A stretch of DNA of 64,000 nt from JAFGPL01 sp963781805 (GTDB lineage Bacteria > Bacteroidota > Bacteroidia > Bacteroidales > UBA10428): positions 2,852,001 to 2,916,000 of the forward strand of contig CAWAHF010000004.1 in NCBI GenBank assembly GCA_963781805.1, given 5' to 3'. The notes below the pieces were generated by a model. That model had not been told where the DNA came from. It searched no databases and saw only the letters and a program-made list of their open reading frames with translations. Of this stretch, positions 28,235 through 37,458 are shown one piece after another. A program made the translations under genes and the position numbers. Every line of letters begins with the position of its first letter. Within the stretch, counting starts at the first letter, position 1.

Positions 28235-28972
28235 ATGAATTTGGTTGTCGATATAGGTAATACCAGAACCAAAGCTGCTGTTTTCAGTCCGTACGAACTT
28301 GTTGAAGATTTTATTATAACCGGTTCGCTAAAAAATTGTGTCGGCAGCATACTTCTGGAATATCCCGGCATACATAATGTAATTGTTTCAACTGTAAAAA
28401 AAACTGATCTGGAATTTTATAAGGAGATCAAACAAACGATTAAAGGCACTTTTATTGAACTCAATTCACAAACACCTGTTCCGGTAACAAACCTGTATCA
28501 ATCGCCCGAGACGCTTGGCAAAGACAGACTCGCCGCAGCAGTTGGAGCATATACTATTTATAAAGGTTTCAACGTTCTTATCATCGATACAGGAACAGCA
28601 ATAACCTATGATTTTATTAATAATCTGGGAGAATATTCGGGTGGCAATATTTCGCCGGGATTGGAAATGCGATTTAAGGCGCTTAACCAGTTTGCCGGGA
28701 AGTTACCAAAATACAGTGCTACCGATAGTTTTCCCGAAATGGGTTTTAATACCGAAACTGCCATTGTAAGCGGAGTAGTGAAAGGAATACTTTATGAAAT
28801 AAAAGGATATTTTGCACAATTTTCGAAAAATTTTAACGATTTGAAAATAATAATTACCGGAGGAGATGCTAATTTTTTTGTTAGAAACCTAAAAAAAACC
28901 ATCTTTGTGATTCCAAACTTAACATTGATCGGACTGAATAATATTTTACAATATAATGAGAAATTTGACTAA
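28235..28972 (+). CDS. coaX: Type III pantothenate kinase
   Basis: CoaX phosphorylates pantothenate in the first step of coenzyme A synthesis and, unlike CoaA, is not feedback-inhibited by CoA. The 245-residue protein has the ASKHA phosphate loop VVDIGNTRTKAAVF at the very N-terminus, then PETLGKDRLAAAVGAY (the GxDR signature), IIDTGTAITYDFI and GGNISPGLEMRFKAL. It overlaps the next gene by 17 bases, the usual arrangement in this phylum's coaX cluster. Confidence 0.95.
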   Translation: MNLVVDIGNTRTKAAVFSPYELVEDFIITGSLKNCVGSILLEYPGIHNVIVSTVKKTDLEFYKEIKQTIKGTFIELNSQTPVPVTNLYQSPETLGKDRLAAAVGAYTIYKGFNVLIIDTGTAITYDFINNLGEYSGGNISPGLEMRFKALNQFAGKLPKYSATDSFPEMGFNTETAIVSGVVKGILYEIKGYFAQFSKNFNDLKIIITGGDANFFVRNLKKTIFVIPNLTLIGLNNILQYNEKFD

Positions 28973-30242
28973 CGTTTTTTTAATCTCTTTTTCGCTTCTG
29001 CTTTCTCTCGCAACTAAAGCTCAGATTGCAATTAATTCACCTTATACACGTTTTGGAATTGGAGAAATATCGCAGTCAGGTTCCGGTTTAAACAAGGCAT
29101 TGGGAGGAACAACCATAGGTCACAGGTTCGGTAACCAGATAAATTTTATGAATCCGGCAAGCTATTCGGCTCAGGATACACTTTCCTTTATTCTCGATTT
29201 CGGCCTGAATGGAGATAGCCGGGAATTAAGCACTGCTTACGAAAATGTTAAACGTAACAATTTTAATATGGGGCACTTTGCCATTAGCTTTCCTGTTAGT
29301 AAGTGGTGGGGGGCAAGTATCGGGGTATTGCCCTATAGCCGTATCGGATACAATATGGTGGTTAATGGTACTTTCCTGAATTCTGAAGATACATATAGTA
29401 TTTATTATGAAGGTAATGGCAATTTGACCAAATTTTATATCGGTTCCGGATTCAGAATAGGAAAACATCTTTCAGTGGGTTCAAATATGTCGTATATTTT
29501 TGGAAACTACGCCAGAAACAGAAGAGTCCGTCTTGCACCCGACCGTGAAGGTACAGCAGAAACTTTTTATGAAAATACCACGACACTTGGAGACGTTCTT
29601 TTCAATTTCGGAATCCAGGGATTTTCCAAACTGGGCAAAAACAGCAATTTAGTTGTTGGGGCCACCCTTGACAATAAAACGAAATTAAATGGTGATTTTA
29701 GTTCGTTGATACTTCATAATTACCTGACCAGCGATACTCTGCAAAAGTTTGAAAACCAGAACGGAACTGTTACAATTCCACTTCGAATGGGTCTGGGAGG
29801 TACTTACACCTATAAAGACAAACTAATGTTTGCGGTTGATTATATTTCACAGGACTGGAGCAAAGCCAGATTCTTTGGAAATCCTGACTCATTAGCGAAA
29901 AGTACATCATTGAGATTTGGAATTCAATACATCCCGGTCGCACTGTCTGAAGTAAAAAGAGCATCCTATTGGAAACGTATCAATTTCAGGGCAGGCGGAT
30001 ATTACAACAATACATATCTTGAAATTAACGGAAATCATGTGAAAGATTATGGCATAACTTTTGGAGTTGGGATACCATGGAGAAACGAAAAGAACCTGTT
30101 GACAAAAACTTCATTCAATCTCGCTTATCAGATTGGCTGGAAAGGGAGTTTGAACAATGGACTGGTAAAAGAATCCTATCAGGTTTTCTCAGTAGGTTTG
30201 GTTCTGTATGATTTTTGGTTTATACAACGTAAATATGACTAA
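28956..30242 (+). CDS. Outer-membrane beta-barrel protein of the coaX-lptC cluster
   Basis: The 428-residue product begins with a signal peptide (VFLISFSLLLSLATKAQ, cleavage likely after Ala-Gln) followed by INSPYTRFGIGEIS and ALGGTTIGHR. These are typical of Bacteroidota FadL/PorV-like transporters that start with a short loop and NPAS motif (FMNPASYS here). Regular amphipathic strands continue to a terminal aromatic-rich strand. Substrate unknown. It overlaps coaX and is 12 bases from the TPR gene. Location with lptC suggests a role in envelope assembly, which is inference. Confidence 0.75.
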   Translation: MRNLTNVFLISFSLLLSLATKAQIAINSPYTRFGIGEISQSGSGLNKALGGTTIGHRFGNQINFMNPASYSAQDTLSFILDFGLNGDSRELSTAYENVKRNNFNMGHFAISFPVSKWWGASIGVLPYSRIGYNMVVNGTFLNSEDTYSIYYEGNGNLTKFYIGSGFRIGKHLSVGSNMSYIFGNYARNRRVRLAPDREGTAETFYENTTTLGDVLFNFGIQGFSKLGKNSNLVVGATLDNKTKLNGDFSSLILHNYLTSDTLQKFENQNGTVTIPLRMGLGGTYTYKDKLMFAVDYISQDWSKARFFGNPDSLAKSTSLRFGIQYIPVALSEVKRASYWKRINFRAGGYYNNTYLEINGNHVKDYGITFGVGIPWRNEKNLLTKTSFNLAYQIGWKGSLNNGLVKESYQVFSVGLVLYDFWFIQRKYD

Positions 30243-30254
30243 AATCTCAATGTT

Positions 30255-31589
30255 ATGAAAACTCGGATTTCATTATGGATTGTAAATTTTTCAATTTTAT
30301 TCTCTTCTGCTTTATTTGGCCAGAAAGGCATTGACGATGGCTCCAGGTACGGACATGGTGATGATAGTGTACGTTGCGTTACCAATCTTTCGCTATACAG
30401 GGAATATGCCAGGCAAAGAGATTACACCACAGCAGTAAAATACTGGCGCATTGTATTCAGGGAATGTCCGACCTCATCAAAAAATATTTATATTGATGGA
30501 GTTAAAATATTCAGAAGTTTTATTGAAAAGGAAAAAGATGCTGAAATACAGTCCCGTTTGATAGATACGCTTATGATGGTATATGATCAAAGAATTCAAT
30601 ATTATTTAAGAGATAAAGCAGACCAGAGAGGCAGACAGGGAGTTGACCTGTTAAGATATCACAGAAATGATGATATCAAATATATTCAGCAGGCATATGG
30701 CTATCTTGGAGAATCTATTAAGCTGGATAAAAAAGAATCCTCCGAAGCAGTGGTTGCAACCTATTTTACTTCATCATTAACACTTTATCAGAATGGAAAA
30801 TCAACACAAAAGAAGCTCATTGATGATTACGTTCTATGCAGTGATATACTTGAAGCTAATCTTATGAAAGAACCAACCAATAATACACTGAAGGAAATTA
30901 TAGCAGCTCAGGATCAAAATTTTGCCAGTGCCGGAGTTGATTGCGATACAATACTTACATGTCTTGAACCTGTTTTTAATAAAAACAAGAATGATATTTT
31001 AAATCTAAAGATTATCACAACTTCCTTTAAAATTAACGGATGTACTGATAATTCGGTTTATTTCGAAGCTTCTAAAAACTATTACGCACTTGCGCCTTCT
31101 GCAGAATCAGCAGCTAATATTGCATCTATGGCATACGATAAAGGTCTTTACGCTGAAGCAGTTGAATTCTTCAAACAGGCAACGCAACTTGAAACAGAGG
31201 CTGATACCAAATCATTGTATTACCTTGGATTATCCAAATCACTGTACAAGTTAAACAAAAAGTCTGATGCCAGGGAATATGCATTAAAAGCATCGGAACT
31301 TAAACCTGACTGGGGTGAACCTTATATAATTATTGGACAAATGTACGCTGAAAGTTCAGATGAGTGCACCGATTTAAGTCTGCCAAAATCAATTTATTGG
31401 GTGGCTGTAGATATGTTTAATAAAGCAAAATCTGTGGATCCTTCTTTCGAAGAACAAGCCAATAAATTTATTATCCTCTATACAAAATATTTTCCAAAAA
31501 AAGAAGATGCCTTCTTTTTAAGTCTCAATGAAGGTGATTCTTATACCGTAAAATGTTGGATTAATGAAACCACAAAAGTCAGGTTTTAA
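30255..31589 (+). CDS. Secreted TPR-repeat protein
   Basis: The 444-residue protein has an N-terminal signal peptide (SLWIVNFSILFSSALFGQ) and helical repeats of TPR type. The clearest are in the second half (AESAANIASMAYDKGLYAEAV, LYYLGLSKSLYKLNKKSDARE, and a third around DWGEPYIIIGQMYAESSD). Periplasmic TPR proteins usually scaffold other proteins. A pair of cysteines in the N-terminal half may form disulfides. It overlaps the start of lptC by 26 bases. The partner is unknown, but genes on both sides point to the outer membrane or LPS export. Confidence 0.78.
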   Translation: MKTRISLWIVNFSILFSSALFGQKGIDDGSRYGHGDDSVRCVTNLSLYREYARQRDYTTAVKYWRIVFRECPTSSKNIYIDGVKIFRSFIEKEKDAEIQSRLIDTLMMVYDQRIQYYLRDKADQRGRQGVDLLRYHRNDDIKYIQQAYGYLGESIKLDKKESSEAVVATYFTSSLTLYQNGKSTQKKLIDDYVLCSDILEANLMKEPTNNTLKEIIAAQDQNFASAGVDCDTILTCLEPVFNKNKNDILNLKIITTSFKINGCTDNSVYFEASKNYYALAPSAESAANIASMAYDKGLYAEAVEFFKQATQLETEADTKSLYYLGLSKSLYKLNKKSDAREYALKASELKPDWGEPYIIIGQMYAESSDECTDLSLPKSIYWVAVDMFNKAKSVDPSFEEQANKFIILYTKYFPKKEDAFFLSLNEGDSYTVKCWINETTKVRF

Positions 31590-32169
31590 AATCAGTTATT
31601 CCATTAAAAAAATCGGTATTATCTTAATGCCAGTTATTGCAGGTATCATGATTTTTATTTCCTGTGAAAATGATATTGAAAAGATCAATGCACTTACTTC
31701 GGATGTAAAATTACCCACACAAACGGGCTATGATGTTGAAATAGCATTTACCGATTCAGGAATTCTAAAATGGAAATTGTTTGCACCGCTGATCGAAAGA
31801 TACAATGACAAAAAAGATCCATACATTGAATTTCGAAAGGGAATTAAAATTGAAGATTTTGATTCGCTGGGAAACATTGAATCATATCTTACAGCCAACT
31901 ATGCAATTTATTATCAAACCAAGGAGTTAGGTGAGGCAAGAAACAATGTGGTGGCTATAAACAAGAAAACCGGAGAGCAACTATATACCGAACAACTTTT
32001 TTGGAATCAAAAATCGGAACAGTTATATTCAAATACTTTTTCCAAAATCATAAACAATCAGGGGATACACACTGGCGAAAGGGGTTTTGAAGCAAAACAG
32101 GACATGTCAAGATGGAAACTTCTTGGCGCAAAAGGAACCGCAAATTTTAAAGATGAACCCGAGAATTAG
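31564..32169 (+). CDS. lptC: LPS export system periplasmic protein LptC
   Basis: LptC links the inner-membrane LptB2FG transporter to the LptA-like bridge that carries lipopolysaccharide. The 201-residue protein has a basic N-terminus and one hydrophobic segment (IGIILMPVIAGIMIFIS, about 17-33) ending in a cysteine, so a lipoprotein anchor is possible. It then has beta-jellyroll strands (TDSGILKWKLFAPLIERY, YLTANYAIYY, EARNNVVAINKKTGEQLYTEQLFWN) typical of the Lpt fold. It overlaps both neighbours, so translation is probably coupled. Confidence 0.85.
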   Translation: MKPQKSGFKISYSIKKIGIILMPVIAGIMIFISCENDIEKINALTSDVKLPTQTGYDVEIAFTDSGILKWKLFAPLIERYNDKKDPYIEFRKGIKIEDFDSLGNIESYLTANYAIYYQTKELGEARNNVVAINKKTGEQLYTEQLFWNQKSEQLYSNTFSKIINNQGIHTGERGFEAKQDMSRWKLLGAKGTANFKDEPEN

Positions 32170-32347
32170 TTATATAATTGAAATTATTTGGCTTATCATC
32201 GCAATCATTTGCCTGGTAATCGGATTTCGTAAATCTATTCAATCCGGACTGGCCGACAGCTATACATTTTTTATTCTTGCCGCTGTTTCATTTGTAATGT
32301 ATTCGCTAAGACATTATCTTCGTAAATCACAAAAGAAAAATAAATAA
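32153..32347 (+). CDS. Small membrane protein after lptC
   Basis: I start at the ATG at 32153 (MNPRISYIIEIIWLI), giving 64 residues; an upstream in-frame ATG would merely extend it into the lptC reading frame. It has two hydrophobic helices (about 6-24 and 34-50) and a basic tail (RHYLRKSQKKNK). It overlaps lptC by 17 bases and is 24 bases before the CNNM/CorC gene. No function known. Conservation of such small frames beside lptC in relatives would confirm it. Confidence 0.68.
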   Translation: MNPRISYIIEIIWLIIAIICLVIGFRKSIQSGLADSYTFFILAAVSFVMYSLRHYLRKSQKKNK

Positions 32348-32370
32348 ATTTAAAGGTCTTATAATTTAGC

Positions 32371-33633
32371 ATGAATTATATCACCATTATCCTGATCTCA
32401 CTGCTTTTGTCTGCTTTTTTTTCGGGCATGGAAATAGCTTATGTGGCCTCAAATAAGTTACGTATTGAGCTTGACAAAAAACACGGACTATTCACCTCAC
32501 GAATTATTTCTTTTCTTACCCGGAATCCAAGTCAGTTCATTTCTACAATGCTGATTGGTAACAATATATCCCTCGTGGTCTATGGTCTGGTTATGGCAAA
32601 TATACTTCATCCTTTTATTAGTCATTATATCTCCTCAGAAATCGGAATACTATTGTCCCAGACGATTATTTCCACCCTGATTATTTTAATTACCGCTGAA
32701 TTTTTGCCCAAAGCACTTATCCGTATCAATCCGAATCTGATTCTAAACATTTTTGCCCTTCCAATAGTTATATTTTATATCGGATTTTATCCCGTCGTTT
32801 ATGTGATTGTGGTGTTTGTAAATGTTATCCTTAAAAAATATATCAAAAGCAATACAAACGATCGGCAAAAAAATACCGTTTTCAATAAAATAGACCTCTA
32901 TCATCTTATCTCAGAAAGTAATGAAAAAAATATTCAAAACAATAACGATAGCGATGAATTAAAACTTTTTCAGAATGCTCTGGAATTTTCGGGAGTGAAA
33001 GTAAGAGATTGCATGATTCCAAGGACTGAGATCGTAGCCCTGGACATTAATACTCCGATTGAAATTCTGAAACAAAAATTCATAGAAACCGGTTACTCAA
33101 AAATTCTGATTCATGAAAAATCATTTGACAATTTTATTGGATATATCACTTCGAAAGAATTATTTAAAGATCCAAAAGTAATTGGTTCACAGTTGATAAA
33201 AGTTTCGTTTGTGCCTGAAACAATGGCAGCAAATACCCTGCTGCATCAGCTTATAAAAGAATATAAAAGTCTTGCCCTTGTGGTTGATGAATTCGGTGGA
33301 ATTTCAGGAATGGTGACGATTGAAGATATTATTGAAGAAATATTCGGTGAAATTGAAGATGAACATGACAATACAGAACTCATCGAGAAACAAATTAACG
33401 AGACGGAATACCTGTTTTCGGGACGAATGGAAATTGACTATATTAATGAAAAGTATAATTTAAAAATTCCCGAATCGGAAGATTATGATACCCTTGCAGG
33501 ATACATCTTTTATCATTTTCAAAGCATGCCCAAAATGCATGAAAGGATTGTGGCAGGAACTATTGAATGTAAAATTTTGAAGGTTAGCAAAACAAGAATT
33601 GAACTGGTACAGCTCAAAATCCTGGAAAAATAA
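32371..33633 (+). CDS. CNNM/CorC-type membrane protein with CBS domains (HlyC/TlyC family)
   Basis: The 420-residue protein has an N-terminal DUF21 transmembrane domain (helices near 2-24, 58-80, 90-110, 125-150, with FFSGMEIAYVASNKLRIE), two CBS domains (VRDCMIPRTEIVALDINTPI and LALVVDEFGGISGMVTIEDI) and the C-terminal transporter-associated domain. Members of the CNNM/CorC family are linked to magnesium or cation export; gliding protein GldE is a Bacteroidota relative. Which of these roles applies is not decided by sequence alone. It closes the coaX-lptC run. Confidence 0.88.
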   Translation: MNYITIILISLLLSAFFSGMEIAYVASNKLRIELDKKHGLFTSRIISFLTRNPSQFISTMLIGNNISLVVYGLVMANILHPFISHYISSEIGILLSQTIISTLIILITAEFLPKALIRINPNLILNIFALPIVIFYIGFYPVVYVIVVFVNVILKKYIKSNTNDRQKNTVFNKIDLYHLISESNEKNIQNNNDSDELKLFQNALEFSGVKVRDCMIPRTEIVALDINTPIEILKQKFIETGYSKILIHEKSFDNFIGYITSKELFKDPKVIGSQLIKVSFVPETMAANTLLHQLIKEYKSLALVVDEFGGISGMVTIEDIIEEIFGEIEDEHDNTELIEKQINETEYLFSGRMEIDYINEKYNLKIPESEDYDTLAGYIFYHFQSMPKMHERIVAGTIECKILKVSKTRIELVQLKILEK

Positions 33634-33878
33634 TTAATAAACTCACGGAAGAGTAAGAAACATACTTATAATTATGCTAACTGTTCATGTCTGAGACTTT
33701 ATTTCGAAGCATAATAGTCGAAAGATTCAGACGCTGAGTTCCAAAGATGTTAAATAAAATACCTGAATATTCACGTTACCTTCTTAAATCGCCTTAATTT
33801 TTGATTTACTACGTTTATAATTCAATAAATTGCTATATTCGTACCCTAAATTTTTGAATAGAAAAACTTGTTATTTAT

Positions 33879-35981
33879 ATGGCTACATTAGAGAAAATCA
33901 GAAATCGGGCAGGATTACTTGTTGCAATTATTATTGGAATGGCCTTATTGGCTTTTGTACTTGGAGACCTGCTTAATTCAGGCAGATCGTTATTTACTAA
34001 ATCACAATATGAGATTGCAAAAGTTGCAGGAAAATCAATTCCTTATATAGACTTTCAGGAACGAGTCAACAATTTTATAGAAATCAATAAAATTCAGTCA
34101 GGCAAATCGAGTCTCGATGAAAATACCATCGACAATATCCGTAATGTTGCCTGGGATTATATGATTGAGGAATTAATCATGTCTGATGAATATAGTAAAT
34201 TAGGTATTGCAGTAACCGGCGATGAGATGATGGATATGATTCAGGGAGAAAATCCTCATCCAATTATCAGGCAGTTCTTTTCTGATCCTAAAACAGGGGT
34301 GCTCAACAAATCGTTTATGTTTAATTTCATTCAAAAAACGCTGCAGGAAGATAAAAGCGAACGTAAAACAATCTGGTTATACATTGAAGATGAAATTTAC
34401 AGACAAAGACGTTTAGCAAAGTTTAATAATCTCATTAAAAAGGGTTTATATGTTAATTCGCTGCAGTTAAAACGTCGCGGAGAGGAAGTGGCAAAAAATG
34501 TTGATATCGACTTTTTAGTGCAACCATTTACCCTGATTCCTGATTCTGCTATTTCTGTTTCTGAAAAGGAAATTAAAGAATATTACAAGGCCCATCTGGC
34601 AAGCTACGCACAGGAACAATCGAGAGATCTTAAGTATGTAACCTTCGATGTGGTTCCTTCGGAGGAAGATTTTAAGACTGCCGAAAACTGGATAAAAAAA
34701 ATAAAACCGGAATTTGAATCAATAAAAGAAACCAAGCAATTTGTTAATCTGCAATCGGATGTTCCCTACGATGACAGAAATTATACCAAATCGGAATTGC
34801 CTGAAAATATTGCGGATTTTATGTTTACTGCTTCCGAAGGTGATGTTTTTGGTCCCTATTTCGAAAACAATGCCTACAAACTGGCCAAACTCGCTAAAAT
34901 ACAGTATTTACCCGACTCGGTGAAAGCCAGGCATATTTTGCTGCAAGTAAACCAGGATAATTATGCTCAGGTAAAACAACTGGCCGATAGTCTGACCGAA
35001 CTTATAAAAAAAGGAGCCGATTTTGCAGAACTGGCAAGACAAAATTCTGCCGATGGTAGCGCACAGGAAGGCGGAAACTTAGGATGGTTTCATGAAGGCG
35101 AAATGGTTAAGCCCCTTAGCGATAGTTGCTTTTATGGTAAGGTTGGTGATGTTAAGGAAGTGATTTCACAATTTGGCCTTCATATTGTTGAAATACTTGC
35201 TCAATCGAAGGATGTGAAAAAAGTACAGGTGGGTATACTTGTTCGTAATGTTGAACCCAGTGAAGAAACCGACCAGTTCTATTATAAACAGGCAAGTGAA
35301 TTTGCGGGACTAAATAATACCTATGATAAATTCAATAAAGCCATTAAGACTGAAAATCTGGTGCCCCATTTTGCTCCCGGTTTAAAACCGCTAGACAAAG
35401 AAATTACAGGACTGTTCGCACCCCGTGCCCTGGTAAAATGGGCCTATGATGCCGATGAACAAGACGTTTCAAATGTGATGAAGTTTGGAGATAAATATGT
35501 TGTTGCCACGGTTGAAAATGTTAAAGAAAAGGGATATGCTGATATTAAGGACGTAACTGTAGCTATTGAACTTGAATTAAGCAAACAGAAAAAGGCAGAT
35601 AAGATTAGCGATAAGATTAATAATTTGAAATCAACTTCCAAAACACTTGAAGATTTAGCAACTGCACTGGGGACAAATGTTCTTACTGCAGCATCTGTTA
35701 ATTATTCAACCAGAACCATTGAGGGAGCCGGAATAGAACCCAATATTAGCGCAGCGGCCTTTGCTCTTAATCAAGGCGTCATTTCACAACCCATTAAGGG
35801 AAATAACGGGGTTTATGTTATTCTGATTACAAACACCAAAGAAGCTAATAATTTGGATATGCTTATGGAAAGAGAAAAACTGGTTTTGCAGAGAAATTAT
35901 GAATCCAGGGCAAACTACGCGGCTTTTGACGCATTAAAGAAAAGAGACAAAGTGATTGATAACAGGGCTAATTTCTATTAA
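33879..35981 (+). CDS. PpiD-like membrane-anchored peptidyl-prolyl isomerase (SurA-N / parvulin)
   Basis: The 700-residue protein has an N-terminal transmembrane anchor (GLLVAIIIGMALLAFVLGDL, about 13-32) and a SurA-like chaperone region. A parvulin rotamase domain follows near 340-450 (VKARHILLQVNQDN, FAELARQNSADGSAQEGGNLGWFHEGEMV). Then come a diverged second rotamase-like region and a C-terminal helical tail. PpiD-type proteins help fold outer-membrane and secreted proteins at the periplasmic face. Size and architecture fit. A terminator follows directly. Confidence 0.9.
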   Translation: MATLEKIRNRAGLLVAIIIGMALLAFVLGDLLNSGRSLFTKSQYEIAKVAGKSIPYIDFQERVNNFIEINKIQSGKSSLDENTIDNIRNVAWDYMIEELIMSDEYSKLGIAVTGDEMMDMIQGENPHPIIRQFFSDPKTGVLNKSFMFNFIQKTLQEDKSERKTIWLYIEDEIYRQRRLAKFNNLIKKGLYVNSLQLKRRGEEVAKNVDIDFLVQPFTLIPDSAISVSEKEIKEYYKAHLASYAQEQSRDLKYVTFDVVPSEEDFKTAENWIKKIKPEFESIKETKQFVNLQSDVPYDDRNYTKSELPENIADFMFTASEGDVFGPYFENNAYKLAKLAKIQYLPDSVKARHILLQVNQDNYAQVKQLADSLTELIKKGADFAELARQNSADGSAQEGGNLGWFHEGEMVKPLSDSCFYGKVGDVKEVISQFGLHIVEILAQSKDVKKVQVGILVRNVEPSEETDQFYYKQASEFAGLNNTYDKFNKAIKTENLVPHFAPGLKPLDKEITGLFAPRALVKWAYDADEQDVSNVMKFGDKYVVATVENVKEKGYADIKDVTVAIELELSKQKKADKISDKINNLKSTSKTLEDLATALGTNVLTAASVNYSTRTIEGAGIEPNISAAAFALNQGVISQPIKGNNGVYVILITNTKEANNLDMLMEREKLVLQRNYESRANYAAFDALKKRDKVIDNRANFY

Positions 35982-36011
35982 TTCAAAAACCAACTTCTCA
36001 ATCAATTATAC

Positions 36012-36041
36012 AAAAAAGAGATCTTACAGGTCTCTTTTTTT
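36012..36041 (+). terminator. Intrinsic terminator after the PpiD-like gene
   Basis: AAAAAAGAGA and TCTCTTTTTT pair across a 9-base loop, 31 bases after the stop codon, with the U-run forming part of the stem. The symmetric A/T arms could also serve the minus strand. Confidence 0.8.
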
Positions 36042-36162
36042 GTATATAGCTGTATCATTAAAATAAATTTCATGCTATGACGGAATCTTCAGACATCCGC
36101 AAAAATTTTTGTTTCATTCTTCACAAATAAATCAATTCCGGATATTCTTATCGTCGCTAAGC

Positions 36163-36191
36163 AAAAAGCCACCTGTTTTTCAGATGGCTTT
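36163..36191 (-). terminator. Intrinsic terminator for the tRNA-Gln transcript
   Basis: On the minus strand AAAGCCATCTG pairs with CAGGTGGCTTT (one T-G wobble) around a 5-base loop and is followed by TT. It lies about 79 bases past the tRNA 3' end. On the plus strand the same stem has a mismatch, so the minus orientation is favoured. Confidence 0.65.
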
Positions 36192-36269
36192 AATATTTCA
36201 TGCTCTTTAAAATTAGTAGCCGGAGGTTTTGCGAAATTTTCCCACGGCAGCCAGAGCGTTTCCCAAGGC

Positions 36270-36340
36270 TGCCTCGCCAGGGTTCGAACCTGGACTCTTC
36301 TGATCCAGAGTCAGACGTGTTGCCAATTACACTACGAGGC
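36270..36340 (-). tRNA. tRNA-Gln (anticodon CUG)
   Basis: The 71-base gene folds with acceptor GCCTCGT/GCGAGGC, anticodon stem TCTGA/TCAGA around the loop CTCTGGA (anticodon CTG), and T-arm CCAGGTTCGAACCTGG. The discriminator is A and no CCA is encoded. Anticodon CUG predicts glutamine; the acceptor sequence is not decisive, so identity rests on the anticodon. Confidence 0.9.
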
Positions 36341-36678
36341 AAAAGTGAGTGCAAAAGTATAAAAGTAAATGTACTTTTCAAACCCCATTCAAAAAATATG
36401 AAATTAGCGAATCTCTCAACGGAATAACTGACAAAAAACCATTCTCAGAGGGAATGGCCTTAACTAAATCCTGCAGATATATTAAATATTTTTAAATCAC
36501 TAAGATATCGTTTTAGACAATTCTTTTAAATGACACGGATCATTATTTTAAACCCATCTCGTCTCAAATACGTCTGAATTAATATGACAGATTGGCACGA
36601 ATATTAACTGTAAGAGGTTTGGTAAAGAATTTGATACGTATAATGTAACTTTTGTTTAACAAATAAAATACTTACGAT
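36341..36678. other. Intergenic region between tRNA-Gln and the YugP-type protease gene
   Basis: The 338 bases are AT-rich and hold promoters for both flanking genes. TTTG occurs at 36618-36621, but the sequence 19-24 bases on (TAATGTAACTTTTG) is only an approximate -7. No ORF, repeat or RNA fold was found. Confidence 0.5.
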
Positions 36679-37383
36679 ATGATAGGAAGTGGATATATAA
36701 TAATATTTCTGGCGTTTGTGGTGTTAAGCTGGCTAATAGGCGCACAGCTTAAATCAAAATTCAAAAAATATTCAAAAGTGCCGATGAATTATGGCTTAAC
36801 CGGTAAAGACGTTGCCGAGAAGATGCTTAATGAAAACGGCATTTTTGATGTGAAGGTAATTTCCGTTCAGGGACAACTTACAGATCATTATAATCCCGCA
36901 ACAAAAACGGTTAATCTCAGTCACGATGTGTATTATGGGAACAGCGTTGCATCTGCAGCCATTGCAGCTCATGAATGCGGCCATGCAGTTCAACATGCAA
37001 AAGCATATTCTCTGCTGCAGTTCAGAACCGCTCTGGTGCCCATTCAGAATATCAGTTCAACCATCATGAATGTGATTTTTACCATGATGTTTTTTGGTTT
37101 TTTTATCTTTCACAGTTTTATAAGCATCGATTTAGCTTTGTATATTGTCATTGGCTGTTATGCTGTTTTCACCCTTTTTGCATTTGTTACACTACCGGTT
37201 GAAATTGATGCCAGCAACAGGGCTTTGATGTGGCTGAATTCATCTGGTATTACAGGTTATGGCACACACGAAAAAGCTAAAGATGCCCTTAAATGGGCTG
37301 CTTATACATACGTTGTAGCTGCATTATCTTCCCTTGCTATGTTACTCTATTTTATTTTCATGTTAGCAGGCAGAAGAAATTAA
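36679..37383 (+). CDS. YugP-type zinc metalloprotease (membrane-embedded)
   Basis: The 234-residue protein starts with a transmembrane helix (SGYIIIFLAFVVLSWLIGAQL) and has the zinc-protease motif HECGH in AAIAAHECGHAVQHAKAY near residue 98. Two or three more hydrophobic helices follow (about 126-145, 150-175, 210-230), separated by EIDASNRAL, which carries the likely third zinc ligand region. This matches the neutral zinc metallopeptidase family of B. subtilis YugP. Substrate unknown. It is a single-gene unit with its own terminator. Confidence 0.9.
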   Translation: MIGSGYIIIFLAFVVLSWLIGAQLKSKFKKYSKVPMNYGLTGKDVAEKMLNENGIFDVKVISVQGQLTDHYNPATKTVNLSHDVYYGNSVASAAIAAHECGHAVQHAKAYSLLQFRTALVPIQNISSTIMNVIFTMMFFGFFIFHSFISIDLALYIVIGCYAVFTLFAFVTLPVEIDASNRALMWLNSSGITGYGTHEKAKDALKWAAYTYVVAALSSLAMLLYFIFMLAGRRN

Positions 37384-37400
37384 TCTATTAAAACTTATTT

Positions 37401-37433
37401 AAAGCCCGTGATTGACTTCACGGGCTTTTTTTT
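37401..37433 (+). terminator. Intrinsic terminator after the YugP-type gene
   Basis: AAAGCCCGTGA pairs perfectly with TCACGGGCTTT (11 pairs, 6-base loop), followed by a run of Ts. It starts 17 bases after the stop codon. Confidence 0.92.
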
Positions 37434-37458
37434 ATATTTTTGATTCAAAAACCTGAAA

